From the NCBI GenBank assembly GCA_041394285.1, contig JAWKIL010000002.1, positions 124,001-188,000 on the forward strand: 64,000 nt of DNA, given 5' to 3'. Below are positions 16,868 through 28,796 of this stretch, in pieces. Source of the stretch: CADEDH01 sp041394285 (GTDB lineage: Bacteria; Actinomycetota; Acidimicrobiia; Acidimicrobiales; SZUA-35). Each line of letters begins with the position of its first letter. The stretch's first letter is position 1. Below the pieces are notes generated by a model, which saw only the letters and a program-made list of their open reading frames with translations, did not search any database and was not told where the DNA came from. The position numbers and the translations under genes are program-made.

Positions 16868-19357
16868 ATGGTGGGCAAGGCGAGGGTTGCTCTGGCCATC
16901 GGCGCCGCCATGGCGCTGATGGCGGCCGGGCTGGTGGCGGTGCGGTCCCTCTACCACCGCTATCTGGGGTCCGATGGGTCGTCGTTCTACCTGTCGGCCG
17001 ACGGGTCCGACGGCGCCGACGGGCACAGCCCGGGCCATGCCTGGCAGACGCTCGATCGGCTGCAGTCGGCGCTGGAGGACGGCCGGGTGCCTCCCGGCAG
17101 CCGGATCCTGTTCCGGCGGGGCGACGTGTTCGCCGGCACCCTGCGCCTACCGCCTGCCCGCCGCACCCCGGCCGACGCCGGGCCGCCGACGCTGGGCGCC
17201 TTCGGCGACGGGCCGGCCCCCGTGCTCGACGCCGCCGAGGACCTGACCAGCTGGGAGCCCACCGGTGCCGACCAGTGGACGGCGCACTGCACAACCTGCG
17301 ACGACATCCAGCCCCTGCTGCTGGTGGAGGGCCGCCTGGCCCCGTTGGCCCGCTGGCCCAACCCCGACGACGGGGACGGCTACCGCTACGTCACCGCCCA
17401 GGAAGGCCAGGGGGTGGTGATCGACGACGGGCTGGCGGCGGCGTCGCCCACCGCCGACTGGGTCGGCGCCGAGCTCGTGATCCGCTCGGTGCCCTGGGTG
17501 CTCGACCGGCTTCCCGTGGCGGCCCAGGACGGGAACCGCCTCACGCTGGCCCAGCCCGCGTCGTACCCCCTCTACGCCGGCTTCGGCTACTTCCTCCAGA
17601 ACCACCCGGCGGCGCTCGACCAGCCGGGCGAATGGGTGTGGGACGCCGCCAACCGGTCCGTCACCATCCGCTCGACCGCCGAGCCGGGCCCCGGATCGGT
17701 GGAGGCGGTGGCGGCACCCGCCGTGCTCGACCTGGCCGGCAGCCACCGGGTGGCGGTGGCCGACCTGGCACTGCGGGGAGCCCGGACAGCGCTGGCCGCC
17801 CGCGACTGCACGGGGCTGTCGCTACGTGACCTGGCGGTGGCCGACGCCGCCACCGGCGTGGACCTCGCCGGATGCGTCGAGGCGGAGATCACGGCGCTGT
17901 CGGTCGCCAACGTGGCCGACATCGGCCTCGACGCCCATCCCTGTATCGACTGCTCCATCACCGGCTCGTCGATCTCGGGCGTGGCCCTCCTGGCCGGCAT
18001 GGGCGGCGGGGGCGACGGGCACTACCTCGGGGCCCGCATCGGCGGGGCCGACCTGGTGTTCGAGGGCAACACCATCGACGGCACCGGCTATCTGGGAGTG
18101 GACGTCCGCGACCGGGCGACGGTGCGGGGCAACACGATCCGGCGGTTCAACCAGGTCAAGTCCGACGGCGGGGGCATCTACGTCTACCGGGCCAGCGACG
18201 TGGTCATAGCCGACAACCTGGTGGCCGACGCCCCCGGCACCCTCGCCGGCACGCCGCTGCGGACCCCGGGCACCCACGGCATCTACGTCGACGACCAGTC
18301 ACGGCGGGTGACGATCACGGGGAACACGGTGCTCGACGTCGGCTCGTCGGGCATCTACCTCCACAATGCGGCCGATGTGACCGTCACCGGCAACACCATC
18401 GTCGGCCCCCGGGAGGAGGGGATCCTGCTGGGCGACGACGACCTGGGCGACGTGGTGGTGTCGGGGCTCGAGGTGCGGGACAACACCGTGGTGGTCGACG
18501 GCCATCAGGCCATGGCCGTGTCGGCCTCGACCACGGCCAACCCACCCAACCCGGGCTTCCTGTCCGGGCTCGGCGACATCGACGCCAACCGCTACTGCGG
18601 GGTGACGGGCCAGCCCCAGTTCGGCGTCCGCCAGCCGGGCACGGTGGCCCTGGGTCTCCTCGGGGACTGGCAGCGCCTGTCGGGCTACGATCTCACCTCG
18701 GCCTGTGCCCCGGCCCCCCGGGAGCCGTTCACCGTCACCGGCGAGGCCGGCCCCGAGCGGGTGGGCAACAGCCGGTTCGACCGGGGCATCGACGGTTGGT
18801 TCGGCTGGCCCGAGGGCGAGCTGCAGGCGTCGTGGGACGAGGGCGGCGGCACCGACGGCTCCCCCGGCCTGCACGTGGCCCACGGCGGAGGCGGCCCGAT
18901 CGTCCACGTCGACACGAACATCGGGCCGGTGACGGCGGGCGCCACCTACCGCGTCCGGTTCTCGTCGCGGGGCGCGGCCGGCGCCTCCCTGCGGGTCTAC
19001 CTCCGCCAGGCCGACTGGCCCTTTGCCGAGCTGGCACCGGCCACGAGAGTGCTGCTCGCCCCCGGGGGGACCGGGCACGAGCTGTTCTTCACCGCCCACC
19101 GGAGCGACAGATCGAGCCTGCTGATCTTCGAGCTCGCCACACCGGGCGACCAGGCCTGGCTCGACGACGTGTCGGCGGTCCCGGTGGACGGCTCGGCAAC
19201 GAGGCTGGCCGATGCCGTGACCGTGGAGACCAACCCGTCGGCCGAGGTCCGGACCGTCACCGTGACCCGGGACGGGATCGATGCCACCGGCGTCTCCTAC
19301 CGGGCCGGCCAAGAGGTGGATCTGGCCCCCTACGGCAGCCTCGTCCTGTTCTCCTGA
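16868..19357 (+). CDS. secreted right-handed parallel beta-helix protein
   Basis: An 829-residue protein with a signal peptide or anchor at about 7-27. Residues 37-110 (FYLSADGSDGADG, AWQTLDRLQSAL, ILFRRGDVFAGTL) are the usual start of pectate-lyase-like beta-helix proteins. From about 230 to 570 there are many short repeats of the type VVIADNLVADAPG and VTITGNTVLDVGSSGIYLHNA, the signature of PbH1 repeats. The last approximately 210 residues form carbohydrate-binding-like beta-sandwich modules (NSRFDRGIDGWFGWPEGELQ and TYRVRFSSRGAAG). Such proteins cleave or bind acidic polysaccharides; no specific lyase residue can be named. It probably works with the nearby GH16-like enzyme on surface glycans. 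Confidence 0.8.
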   Translation: MVGKARVALAIGAAMALMAAGLVAVRSLYHRYLGSDGSSFYLSADGSDGADGHSPGHAWQTLDRLQSALEDGRVPPGSRILFRRGDVFAGTLRLPPARRTPADAGPPTLGAFGDGPAPVLDAAEDLTSWEPTGADQWTAHCTTCDDIQPLLLVEGRLAPLARWPNPDDGDGYRYVTAQEGQGVVIDDGLAAASPTADWVGAELVIRSVPWVLDRLPVAAQDGNRLTLAQPASYPLYAGFGYFLQNHPAALDQPGEWVWDAANRSVTIRSTAEPGPGSVEAVAAPAVLDLAGSHRVAVADLALRGARTALAARDCTGLSLRDLAVADAATGVDLAGCVEAEITALSVANVADIGLDAHPCIDCSITGSSISGVALLAGMGGGGDGHYLGARIGGADLVFEGNTIDGTGYLGVDVRDRATVRGNTIRRFNQVKSDGGGIYVYRASDVVIADNLVADAPGTLAGTPLRTPGTHGIYVDDQSRRVTITGNTVLDVGSSGIYLHNAADVTVTGNTIVGPREEGILLGDDDLGDVVVSGLEVRDNTVVVDGHQAMAVSASTTANPPNPGFLSGLGDIDANRYCGVTGQPQFGVRQPGTVALGLLGDWQRLSGYDLTSACAPAPREPFTVTGEAGPERVGNSRFDRGIDGWFGWPEGELQASWDEGGGTDGSPGLHVAHGGGGPIVHVDTNIGPVTAGATYRVRFSSRGAAGASLRVYLRQADWPFAELAPATRVLLAPGGTGHELFFTAHRSDRSSLLIFELATPGDQAWLDDVSAVPVDGSATRLADAVTVETNPSAEVRTVTVTRDGIDATGVSYRAGQEVDLAPYGSLVLFS

Positions 19358-19527
19358 CCAGGACACAATGCTAAATAGACACATTTTGGCGCGCGCTAAT
19401 TAGACTATTGGCTAACAATTTTCCGGGGATATTCACCTAGACCTGATGGCACAGGACAGGGGTGCACGTCTAGGGTTTGTCGGTAGGGGACCGACAACTG
19501 AATACATCAATCCCCGAGGAGGATCTC
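19358..19527 (+). promoter_or_regulatory. AT-rich leader with hairpin before the flavin monooxygenase gene
   Basis: A 170-bp spacer whose first half is AT-rich (CTAAATAGACACATTTTGG). A TAGGGT box (19471-19476) is a candidate -10. A small hairpin GTCGGT/ACCGAC lies at 19479-19495, followed by GAGGAGG just before the ATG at 19528. The hairpin would be in the 5' leader and could affect translation. Confidence 0.45.
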
Positions 19528-20919
19528 ATGATCGAAATCGGCGTATTCCACAACGGCGCGTCTGACCTTCCGACGATGGTCACCAAGGACGGCATAGCGA
19601 TAAACAAGGGAGACCTCAGGGCCACGCAGGAGTCGGCCGCCCGGGTCCAGATCGGCCAGGTCAGGCAGGGTGTGCTGGCCGAGAAGCTCGGTTTCGACGC
19701 CTTCTTCATGACCGAGCACCACTTCCAGCCGGAGGGCGCCGAGTACAGCCCCAACCCGCTGATGACCGAGATGGCGATCGCCGCGCTCACCAAGCGCATC
19801 AGGCTGGGGCAGGCGGCCAACATCCTCACCTGGCACCACCCGGTGCGCATCGCCGAGCAGGCGGCCATGCTCGACGTGATCTCGGGGGGCCGGCTCGACT
19901 TCGGCATGGGCCGGGGCTACCAGCCCCGGGAGACCGAGGTGCTGGGGGGCCAGATGGGGGCCACCATCCAGGACCAGGAGCGGAACCGGGCCTACTTCGA
20001 GGAGGCGTACGAGATCATCCTCAAGTGCTGGACGCAGGACTCGTTCAGCCATCACGGCGAGTTCTTCACGATCCCGCCCTCGTACACCCGCTGGAACCAC
20101 CAGCAGACCATCGCCTACTTCTCCGAACCCGACACCGGGCGGTCGCTGGAAGACGTGATCAAGCTCGGCGCACCCGACATGTACTCGATGGGCTCACCGG
20201 TGCTGGCCACCACGACCAAGCTGCGGGAGTTGCAGGTCTACCCCCAGCCGGTCCAGAAGCCCTACCCCCAGATGTGGGAGCCGGTCACGAGCCCTCGCTC
20301 GGTGGCGTTCGCCGCCCAGAACGGGGTCAACGCCTACTTCATCGTGGAGCCCAACCTGCGCCTGCGGGACAACATCCGCATGTACTACGACGCAGCGGAG
20401 AAGGCGGGCTGGCCCGACCGGTTGAACCGGGGCGAGTTCCGCTACGGCTGGGACGCCACCAAGCGCCGCGGCATCATCACCGGCCGCTACCTGCACATCG
20501 CCGACAAAGGCATCGGCGACATGGACCGGGCAGCCCGCGGTCTCGAGGTCCAATGGGACTACTACGGCCCGTTCGGATTCGCCGGCGTGCTGGCTGACCC
20601 GGGGGAGGATGTCGACATGGGTCGCAAGGTCTCCTTCCAGGAGCTCCGTGACCGCAAGGTGGCCATCCACGGCTCGGTCGACTACGTGACCGAGGAGATC
20701 CTGAAGATCAAAGAGATCGCCGGCTACGAAGACTTCATGTTCAATGCCTGGTTCGAGATGGGTGGCTTCAGCACCACCGAGATCGAAGAGCAGATGATGT
20801 GCTTCGCCGAGGAGATCATGCCGGTGCTACGCCGTGAATGCGGCGGCGGCCCCGAGCACCCCGAGAGCACCGTGGAGCTGGTGCCCGAGGTCAACCAGCT
20901 GGCCGTGACCGCTGACTGA
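19528..20919 (+). CDS. luciferase-like (LLM) flavin-dependent monooxygenase
   Basis: A 463-residue protein starting at ATG 19528 after GAGGAGGATCTC. It begins with the typical first strand of the bacterial luciferase fold (MIEIGVFHNGASD). FDAFFMTEHHFQPEGAEYSP (EHH motif), RIRLGQAANILTWHHPVRIAEQAAMLDVISGGRLDFGMGRGY and a C-terminal helix-rich part follow, all standard for the LLM class. Such enzymes oxidise organic substrates with O2 and reduced flavin from a partner reductase. It is longer than the common 330-380 residues. The next gene, 36 bp downstream, encodes an esterase with its own strong SD, so the pair may act in one catabolic pathway. Confidence 0.9.
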   Translation: MIEIGVFHNGASDLPTMVTKDGIAINKGDLRATQESAARVQIGQVRQGVLAEKLGFDAFFMTEHHFQPEGAEYSPNPLMTEMAIAALTKRIRLGQAANILTWHHPVRIAEQAAMLDVISGGRLDFGMGRGYQPRETEVLGGQMGATIQDQERNRAYFEEAYEIILKCWTQDSFSHHGEFFTIPPSYTRWNHQQTIAYFSEPDTGRSLEDVIKLGAPDMYSMGSPVLATTTKLRELQVYPQPVQKPYPQMWEPVTSPRSVAFAAQNGVNAYFIVEPNLRLRDNIRMYYDAAEKAGWPDRLNRGEFRYGWDATKRRGIITGRYLHIADKGIGDMDRAARGLEVQWDYYGPFGFAGVLADPGEDVDMGRKVSFQELRDRKVAIHGSVDYVTEEILKIKEIAGYEDFMFNAWFEMGGFSTTEIEEQMMCFAEEIMPVLRRECGGGPEHPESTVELVPEVNQLAVTAD

Positions 20920-20955
20920 GCGGATCCCACACGACACGACACGAGGAGCAGATTG

Positions 20956-21858
20956 ATGGCGAGCGCACAGGCCGAGATGCTGAAGGACCTGTACAAGAGC
21001 TGGGTGGCCCGCATGTCGGCCAACCCAGAGATGGGCCTCGACGAGATGCGGGACCTGTTCGAGGAATGGCACCTGCCCACGGCCGAGCCCGAGGGCGTGA
21101 CCTACGCCGAGGTCGACGCCGGCGGGGTGCCGGCCATCTGGTGCACCCCGGTGGGGTGCGACGACAGCCGGGTCATCTTCTACACCCACGGCGGCGGCTA
21201 TGTGGTGGGCTCCATGCACACCCACCGCAAGCTGGGCGGCCACCTGGCCAAGGCGGCCGGCTGTCGGGCCCTGGTGATCGACTACCGCCGGGCCCCCGAG
21301 CACCCCCACCCCCAGCCGGTGGAAGATGCCGTGCGGGCCTACCGGTGGCTGCTCGACCAGGGGATCGAGGCCGGCCACGTGGTCACCTGTGGCGACTCGG
21401 CCGGCGGCGGCATGTGCACCACCATGGTGCTCCAGGCCCGCGACGAGGGCCTCCCGCTACCGGCCGGGATCATGCCCCTGTCGCCCTGGTACGACATGGA
21501 GGGCAAGGGCGACTCGATCGACGGCAACGCCACGGTCGACGTGCTGGTCCAGCGGGAGATCCTGATGGGGATGGCCACCACCTTCCTGGGCGAGGCGTCG
21601 CCGGCCGACCCGCTGGCCAACCCGCTGTACGCCGACCTCAGCGGATTGCCCCCGGTGCTGATCCAGGTGGGAGGCGACGAGGCGCTGCTCGACGACTCCC
21701 ACCGCTTCGCCGCCCGGGCCCAGGAGGCCGGCATCGACGTGAGCGTCGAGGTGTATCCCGAGATGCAGCACGTCTTCCAGTTCCTGGCCGGGCGGGCCCC
21801 CGAGGCCGACGACGCCGTGGCCAAGCTCGGGGCCTGGGCCAAGGCTCGCATGGCCTGA
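20956..21858 (+). CDS. alpha/beta-hydrolase of the hormone-sensitive lipase family
   Basis: A 300-residue protein with the HSL signatures YTHGGGYVVGSMHTHR (oxyanion-hole HGGG), CGDSAGGGM (nucleophile Ser in G-D-S-A-G), a late DEALLDDS (catalytic Asp) and EMQHVFQFL (catalytic His). The start is the ATG at 20956, preceded by a TTG and by GAGGAG. HSL esterases hydrolyse small acyl esters or lactones. Its position behind the flavin monooxygenase suggests hydrolysis of an ester or lactone made by a Baeyer-Villiger-like step; that is inference. A GC-rich hairpin follows the stop. Confidence 0.9.
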   Translation: MASAQAEMLKDLYKSWVARMSANPEMGLDEMRDLFEEWHLPTAEPEGVTYAEVDAGGVPAIWCTPVGCDDSRVIFYTHGGGYVVGSMHTHRKLGGHLAKAAGCRALVIDYRRAPEHPHPQPVEDAVRAYRWLLDQGIEAGHVVTCGDSAGGGMCTTMVLQARDEGLPLPAGIMPLSPWYDMEGKGDSIDGNATVDVLVQREILMGMATTFLGEASPADPLANPLYADLSGLPPVLIQVGGDEALLDDSHRFAARAQEAGIDVSVEVYPEMQHVFQFLAGRAPEADDAVAKLGAWAKARMA

Positions 21859-21876
21859 CCGCCGGGGGACGGATCT

Positions 21877-21906
21877 GCGGGGCCGGTTCGGGGGGACCGG
21901 CCCCGC
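21877..21906 (+). terminator. 11-bp stem hairpin after the esterase gene
   Basis: GCGGGGCCGGT pairs with ACCGGCCCCGC across an 8-nt loop, starting 18 bp after the stop. There is no T-run. It separates the flavin/esterase pair from the ABC exporter. Confidence 0.6.
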
Positions 21907-21979
21907 TCACCGGCGCGTGGCCCACCGCCCGGCCGGGCGACGGCGCAGCAATACGGCCGACAGGTCGGGCGGCGGCCGC

Positions 21980-21991
21980 TACCGTCGAACG
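21980..21991 (+). promoter_or_regulatory. -10 box of the leaderless ABC exporter operon
   Basis: TACCGT (21980-21985) followed by exactly 6 nt and the GTG at 21992, with no SD. This decides the start of the first exporter subunit over upstream in-frame codons. Confidence 0.6.
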
Positions 21992-23785
21992 GTGACCCCG
22001 TCGTCTCCCAACCGGCTTCTCGCGTCCCTGTTGCGGCCGCACCGCCGGTCGGTCGCGGCCTACGGCGGCGCGCTGGCCGCCGCCACCGCCCTGCCTCTGG
22101 CCGGGGCGCTGCTGCTGGCCCGGTTCGCCCGGCTGGCGGCCGAGGGGTCGACCCTGGGGCCCCTGGCCGCCACCGGTGCGGCGTTCGCCGCCACCGGGCT
22201 GGGTTCGTCGGCCACCACCGTGCTCGTGACCTGGCGGGGCACGGTCCTGGCCTGGCAGATCACCAACGGCCTGCGCCACGACCTGGCCGACTACGTGCTG
22301 CGGGCCGACCTCGGCTTCCACCGGGACCGCACCCCGGGCGAGCTCGTGACGCGGGTCGACGGCGACATCAACCTCATGACCCAGTTCCTGGCCACCGTGG
22401 TGGCCCAGGTCATCGCCATCGCCGTGCTGGCCGCCGGCACCGTGGTGGTGGCCGCCGTGGCCGAGCCGGCGCTGCTGCCGGGGGTGGCGGCCGGCGTCGC
22501 CCTGCTGGCCACCGTCACCTGGCTGGTGCGGGACATCTCGGTGAACGAGACCGTGATCGAGCGGGCGGCCGAGGCGGCGGCCATGAGCGAGGCCGAGCAG
22601 TACCTGGCCGGGGCGGACGACGTGGCCACCCTGGGGGCCGGGGCCTTCGGCTCGGCCCGCCTGGCCGACCGGGTGGCCGACATGGTGATCGCCACCCGGG
22701 AGCGGACCCGGGCCCAGATGCGGATGCAGGCCGACATCCGCATCGCCGTGGCCGGGGCGCTGGTGGGGGTGGTCGGCTACGGCGCCTTCGCCCTCAGCCG
22801 GGGCTGGATCGATGTGGCCGCCGTGCTGCTCGGGTTCCGCCTGGTGCAGCTGGTGGCGGACAAGATCGACCACCTGAGCTGGCGGCTCACCGAGGTCCAG
22901 GGGGCGTCGGGGGCGGCCCAGCGCGTGGCCGAGCTGGTGGGGGAGCAGCGCCAGGTGTCGTCCGGCTCCGGCACCCTGCCGGCCGGCCCGCTCGAGGTCC
23001 GCTTCGACGGGGTGGGCCTCGTCTACGACGACGACGAGGGCAACAACGCCGCCCTCCACCCGCTCGATCTCACGCTGAAGCCGGGCCGGCTGGTGGGCGT
23101 GATCGGGCGCACCGGGTCGGGCAAGACGTCGCTGGCCCGCCTGCTGCTGCGCCTGGTCGGCCCGACCCAGGGGCGGGTGCTGGTGGGCGGGGTCGATCTG
23201 GCCGAGGTGGCCGACGACGACCTGCGGCGGCGGATCACGGCCGTGCCCCAGGACGTGCAGCTGTTCCCCGGCACCGTGCGGGACAACGTCTCGCTGTTCC
23301 GCCCGGCCGACGACGAGGAGCTGACCCATGCCCTCGACGACGTCGGCCTCGGCCCCTGGCTGCGGGGCCTGCCCGACGGGCTCGACACCCGCCTGGCCGC
23401 CGACGACCGGGACGACGACGGAGCCCGGGTGGGGCTGTCGGCCGGCCAGGCCCAGCTGCTGGCCCTGGCCCGGGCCCTGCTGCGCCGGCCCGACGTGGTG
23501 GTGCTGGACGAGGCCACCTCCCGGATCGACCCTGCCACCCAGGCCGCCATCGGCGCCGCCGTGGCCCGACTGGTGGCGGGCCGCACGGCCATCGTGATCG
23601 CCCACCGCCTGGCCACCCTCGACGCCTGCGACGACATCGTGGTGCTGGCCGGCGGCCGCATCGTGGAGCAGGGGCCCCGCGCCGCCCTCGCCGCCGATCC
23701 GAACAGCCGGTACACGAGGCTCCGGGCGATGGGGGAGGGCACCGCCAGCGGCCGCCCCGTCGAAGAGAACGAGCTGCTGGCATGA
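21992..23785 (+). CDS. heterodimeric ABC exporter, subunit A (catalytic NBD)
   Basis: A 597-residue half-transporter: six transmembrane helices in about the first 310 residues, then a nucleotide-binding domain. The NBD has Walker A GRTGSGKTS (near 372), PQDVQLFPGTVRDNV (Q-loop region), signature LSAGQ instead of LSGGQ (near 482), Walker B VVVLDEATS with the catalytic Glu (near 503) and the H-loop IAHRL (near 537). It overlaps the next gene by ATGA, so the two form one dimeric exporter. The substrate could be a lipid, peptide or drug; nothing in the sequence decides. Confidence 0.9.
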   Translation: MTPSSPNRLLASLLRPHRRSVAAYGGALAAATALPLAGALLLARFARLAAEGSTLGPLAATGAAFAATGLGSSATTVLVTWRGTVLAWQITNGLRHDLADYVLRADLGFHRDRTPGELVTRVDGDINLMTQFLATVVAQVIAIAVLAAGTVVVAAVAEPALLPGVAAGVALLATVTWLVRDISVNETVIERAAEAAAMSEAEQYLAGADDVATLGAGAFGSARLADRVADMVIATRERTRAQMRMQADIRIAVAGALVGVVGYGAFALSRGWIDVAAVLLGFRLVQLVADKIDHLSWRLTEVQGASGAAQRVAELVGEQRQVSSGSGTLPAGPLEVRFDGVGLVYDDDEGNNAALHPLDLTLKPGRLVGVIGRTGSGKTSLARLLLRLVGPTQGRVLVGGVDLAEVADDDLRRRITAVPQDVQLFPGTVRDNVSLFRPADDEELTHALDDVGLGPWLRGLPDGLDTRLAADDRDDDGARVGLSAGQAQLLALARALLRRPDVVVLDEATSRIDPATQAAIGAAVARLVAGRTAIVIAHRLATLDACDDIVVLAGGRIVEQGPRAALAADPNSRYTRLRAMGEGTASGRPVEENELLA

Positions 23786-25482
23786 CCGCCGTGCTGTCAC
23801 GCGCCCTGTCCCGCTTCCTCCCCCACTTCTTCGATGGCGAGCGCCGCATGGTCCGCCTGGTCGGCTACCGGGGTCGCTGGTACTGGCTGGGGTCCGCCGG
23901 CTGGACCGTGTGGTTCGTCACGCCGCTCGGCACCGGATGGCTGGCCGGGCGGGTGTTCGGCCGGCTCCAGGCGAGCGGGGCCACCGGCCGGTTCTGGCTC
24001 CTCCTGGGGTGCCTGCTGGCCGCCTACATCGCCACCGCCCTGCTCATCCGCATCGCCCACGTCATCTATATGCAAGGCGTGGAGTCGGCCAAGGGCCTGA
24101 TGCGGGTGAACACCCTCAACGCCCAGCTGGCCAGCGGGGGAGCGGAGGCGGGGCCCCGTTCGGTGCCGGTGGGCGACGTCCTCGTCCGCCTCCGGGACGA
24201 CCCGTTCGACATGGTGTTCCTGCTCGACAACTGGATCGATCTCTTCGGGCTGCTGTTCTACTCGGCCGGCACGGTGGCCGTCCTGTCCAGCATCGACCCC
24301 TGGGCCACGCTGGCCGGGGTGGGACCGATGGTGCTGTTCGGCGTGGGCAACCGGTTCGTGGGCAACCTGGCCCGCCGCTACCGGATCCGGGCCCGGGACT
24401 CGGCCAGCGCCGTCAGCGACTTCCTCACCGCCGCCATCACCGCTTCGCTCACCGTGAAGGTGGCCGGCGCCCAGCACGACGTCCTCCGCCGCCTCGACAC
24501 CCTCAACGAGCAGCGGGCCGGCACCGCTGTGCTCGACCAGACCTGGAACGAGGTGCTGTGGTCGGTGAACCGGGCCACGGCCGACCTCTTCGTGGGCCTG
24601 GCCCTCGTGGTGGCGGCCCGCCGGGGCCTCGACACGGGCGAGATCACCCTGTTCGCCACCCTGCTCACCGGGATGGTGTGGCTCCCGTCGCGGATCAGCG
24701 GCCTGGTGGTCGGGCGCCGCCGGTACCAGGTGTCGGCCGGCCGGATGGACGTGCTGTTGCCGGAGCCCGACCCGGCCCAACCCGATCCCATGACGGTGCA
24801 CCGCCAGCTCCCGATCCTGGGCGGTGGGCCGGCGGCGGCGCCGCAGCGGCCGGAGCGGATCCCGCTGGAGCACCTCGAGCTGCGCGACGTCACCGTGGCG
24901 GCCCGGGGCCTGGACGGCGTGGACCTCACGATCGAGCGGGGCCAGCTCGTGGTGGTGGCCGGCGCGGTGGGGGCGGGCAAGACGTCGCTGCTGCGGGCCG
25001 TGGTGGGGCTCCTGCCCCTCGACCGGGGCGAGGTGCGGTGGAACGGCCGGGCCATCGATGACCGGGCCGCCTTCTTCGTACCGCCCCAGTGCGCCTTCGT
25101 GGCCCAGGTGCCCCGCCTGTTCGCCGAGAGCCTGGCCGACAACCTCCGCCTCGGCCACGCCATCGGCGACGACGAACTGGCCGACGCCATCGCCCTGGCC
25201 GCCTTCGACGACGATGTGGCCGGTTTCCCCGAGCGTCTCGGCACCCGGATCGGGGCCCGGGGGGTGCGGCTGTCGGGGGGCCAGGCCCAGCGGGCGGCGG
25301 CGGCCCGGGCCCTGGCCCAGCGGCCCGAGTTGCTGGTGCTCGACGACCTGACGTCGGCCCTCGACGCCGAGACCGAGCACGCCCTGTGGGAGCGGCTGGC
25401 CGCCGCCGGCTTCACCGTGCTGGCGGCGTCGAACCGGCCCGTCGCCCTGGCCCGGGCCGACGCTGTGCTCACCCTGCGCTGA
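23782..25482 (+). CDS. heterodimeric ABC exporter, subunit B (degenerate NBD)
   Basis: A 566-residue half-transporter with six transmembrane helices in about the first 320 residues. The NBD has Walker A GAVGAGKTS (near 394) and a perfect LSGGQ (near 497). Walker B reads LLVLDDLTSALD, with Asp for the catalytic Glu, and the H-loop position is Asn (AASNRP). So this NBD cannot hydrolyse ATP normally, while its intact signature would complete the active site of subunit A. This asymmetry is known in TM287/288- and BmrCD-type exporters. The stop codon lies inside a 22-bp tandem duplication. Confidence 0.9.
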   Translation: MTAVLSRALSRFLPHFFDGERRMVRLVGYRGRWYWLGSAGWTVWFVTPLGTGWLAGRVFGRLQASGATGRFWLLLGCLLAAYIATALLIRIAHVIYMQGVESAKGLMRVNTLNAQLASGGAEAGPRSVPVGDVLVRLRDDPFDMVFLLDNWIDLFGLLFYSAGTVAVLSSIDPWATLAGVGPMVLFGVGNRFVGNLARRYRIRARDSASAVSDFLTAAITASLTVKVAGAQHDVLRRLDTLNEQRAGTAVLDQTWNEVLWSVNRATADLFVGLALVVAARRGLDTGEITLFATLLTGMVWLPSRISGLVVGRRRYQVSAGRMDVLLPEPDPAQPDPMTVHRQLPILGGGPAAAPQRPERIPLEHLELRDVTVAARGLDGVDLTIERGQLVVVAGAVGAGKTSLLRAVVGLLPLDRGEVRWNGRAIDDRAAFFVPPQCAFVAQVPRLFAESLADNLRLGHAIGDDELADAIALAAFDDDVAGFPERLGTRIGARGVRLSGGQAQRAAAARALAQRPELLVLDDLTSALDAETEHALWERLAAAGFTVLAASNRPVALARADAVLTLR

Positions 25483-25502
25483 CGCTGTGCTCACCCTGGG
25501 CT
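25459..25502. repeat. 22-bp tandem duplication across a stop codon
   Basis: The block opening GACGCTGTGCTCACCCTG at 25459-25480 is repeated at 25481-25502 with one change (CGCT to GGCT). The first copy ends at the first base of the stop codon of ABC exporter subunit B. Confidence 0.85.
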
Positions 25503-25574
25503 GACGCCGGGCCGAGCCCGGGCCCCGGCTCGTCCCAGCGGGTTCCGGCCCGGCTCGGCCGCACCGGGCGCCGG

Positions 25575-25588
25575 TAGCATTGCCCCCC
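25575..25588 (+). promoter_or_regulatory. -10 box of a probable leaderless glyQS gene
   Basis: TAGCAT (25575-25580), 8 nt, then ATG 25589. No SD is present (the intervening bases are TGCCCCCC). A second in-frame ATG lies three codons later. Confidence 0.5.
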
Positions 25589-28603
<3,015 letters not shown>

Positions 28604-28633
28604 TCGGCGCGCCGGAACCGCGCCCTCCATCCG

Positions 28634-28680
28634 AACTGCGTCACGTTCTCGCCGAGATCCGTGGAGAAGGTGACGCAGTT
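28634..28680 (+). terminator. 47-bp hairpin after glyQS
   Basis: AACTGCGTCAC (28634-28644) pairs perfectly with GTGACGCAGTT (28670-28680). Inside, TTCTC pairs with GAGAA after one mismatch. It lies 30 bp after the glyQS stop. Its length and layout are close to those of the 48-bp palindromes elsewhere. Confidence 0.65.
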
Positions 28681-28796
28681 GCCTGGCTGGGCGCGATTTT
28701 CGTGGCTGCAGAACAGGCCGTCAGCGGGGGAGCGCGGCGGGGGAGTGGTGGCGTTCGCCCCTGGTGGCGGCGCCGGTTCCGGGGTAGGAGTGACTC

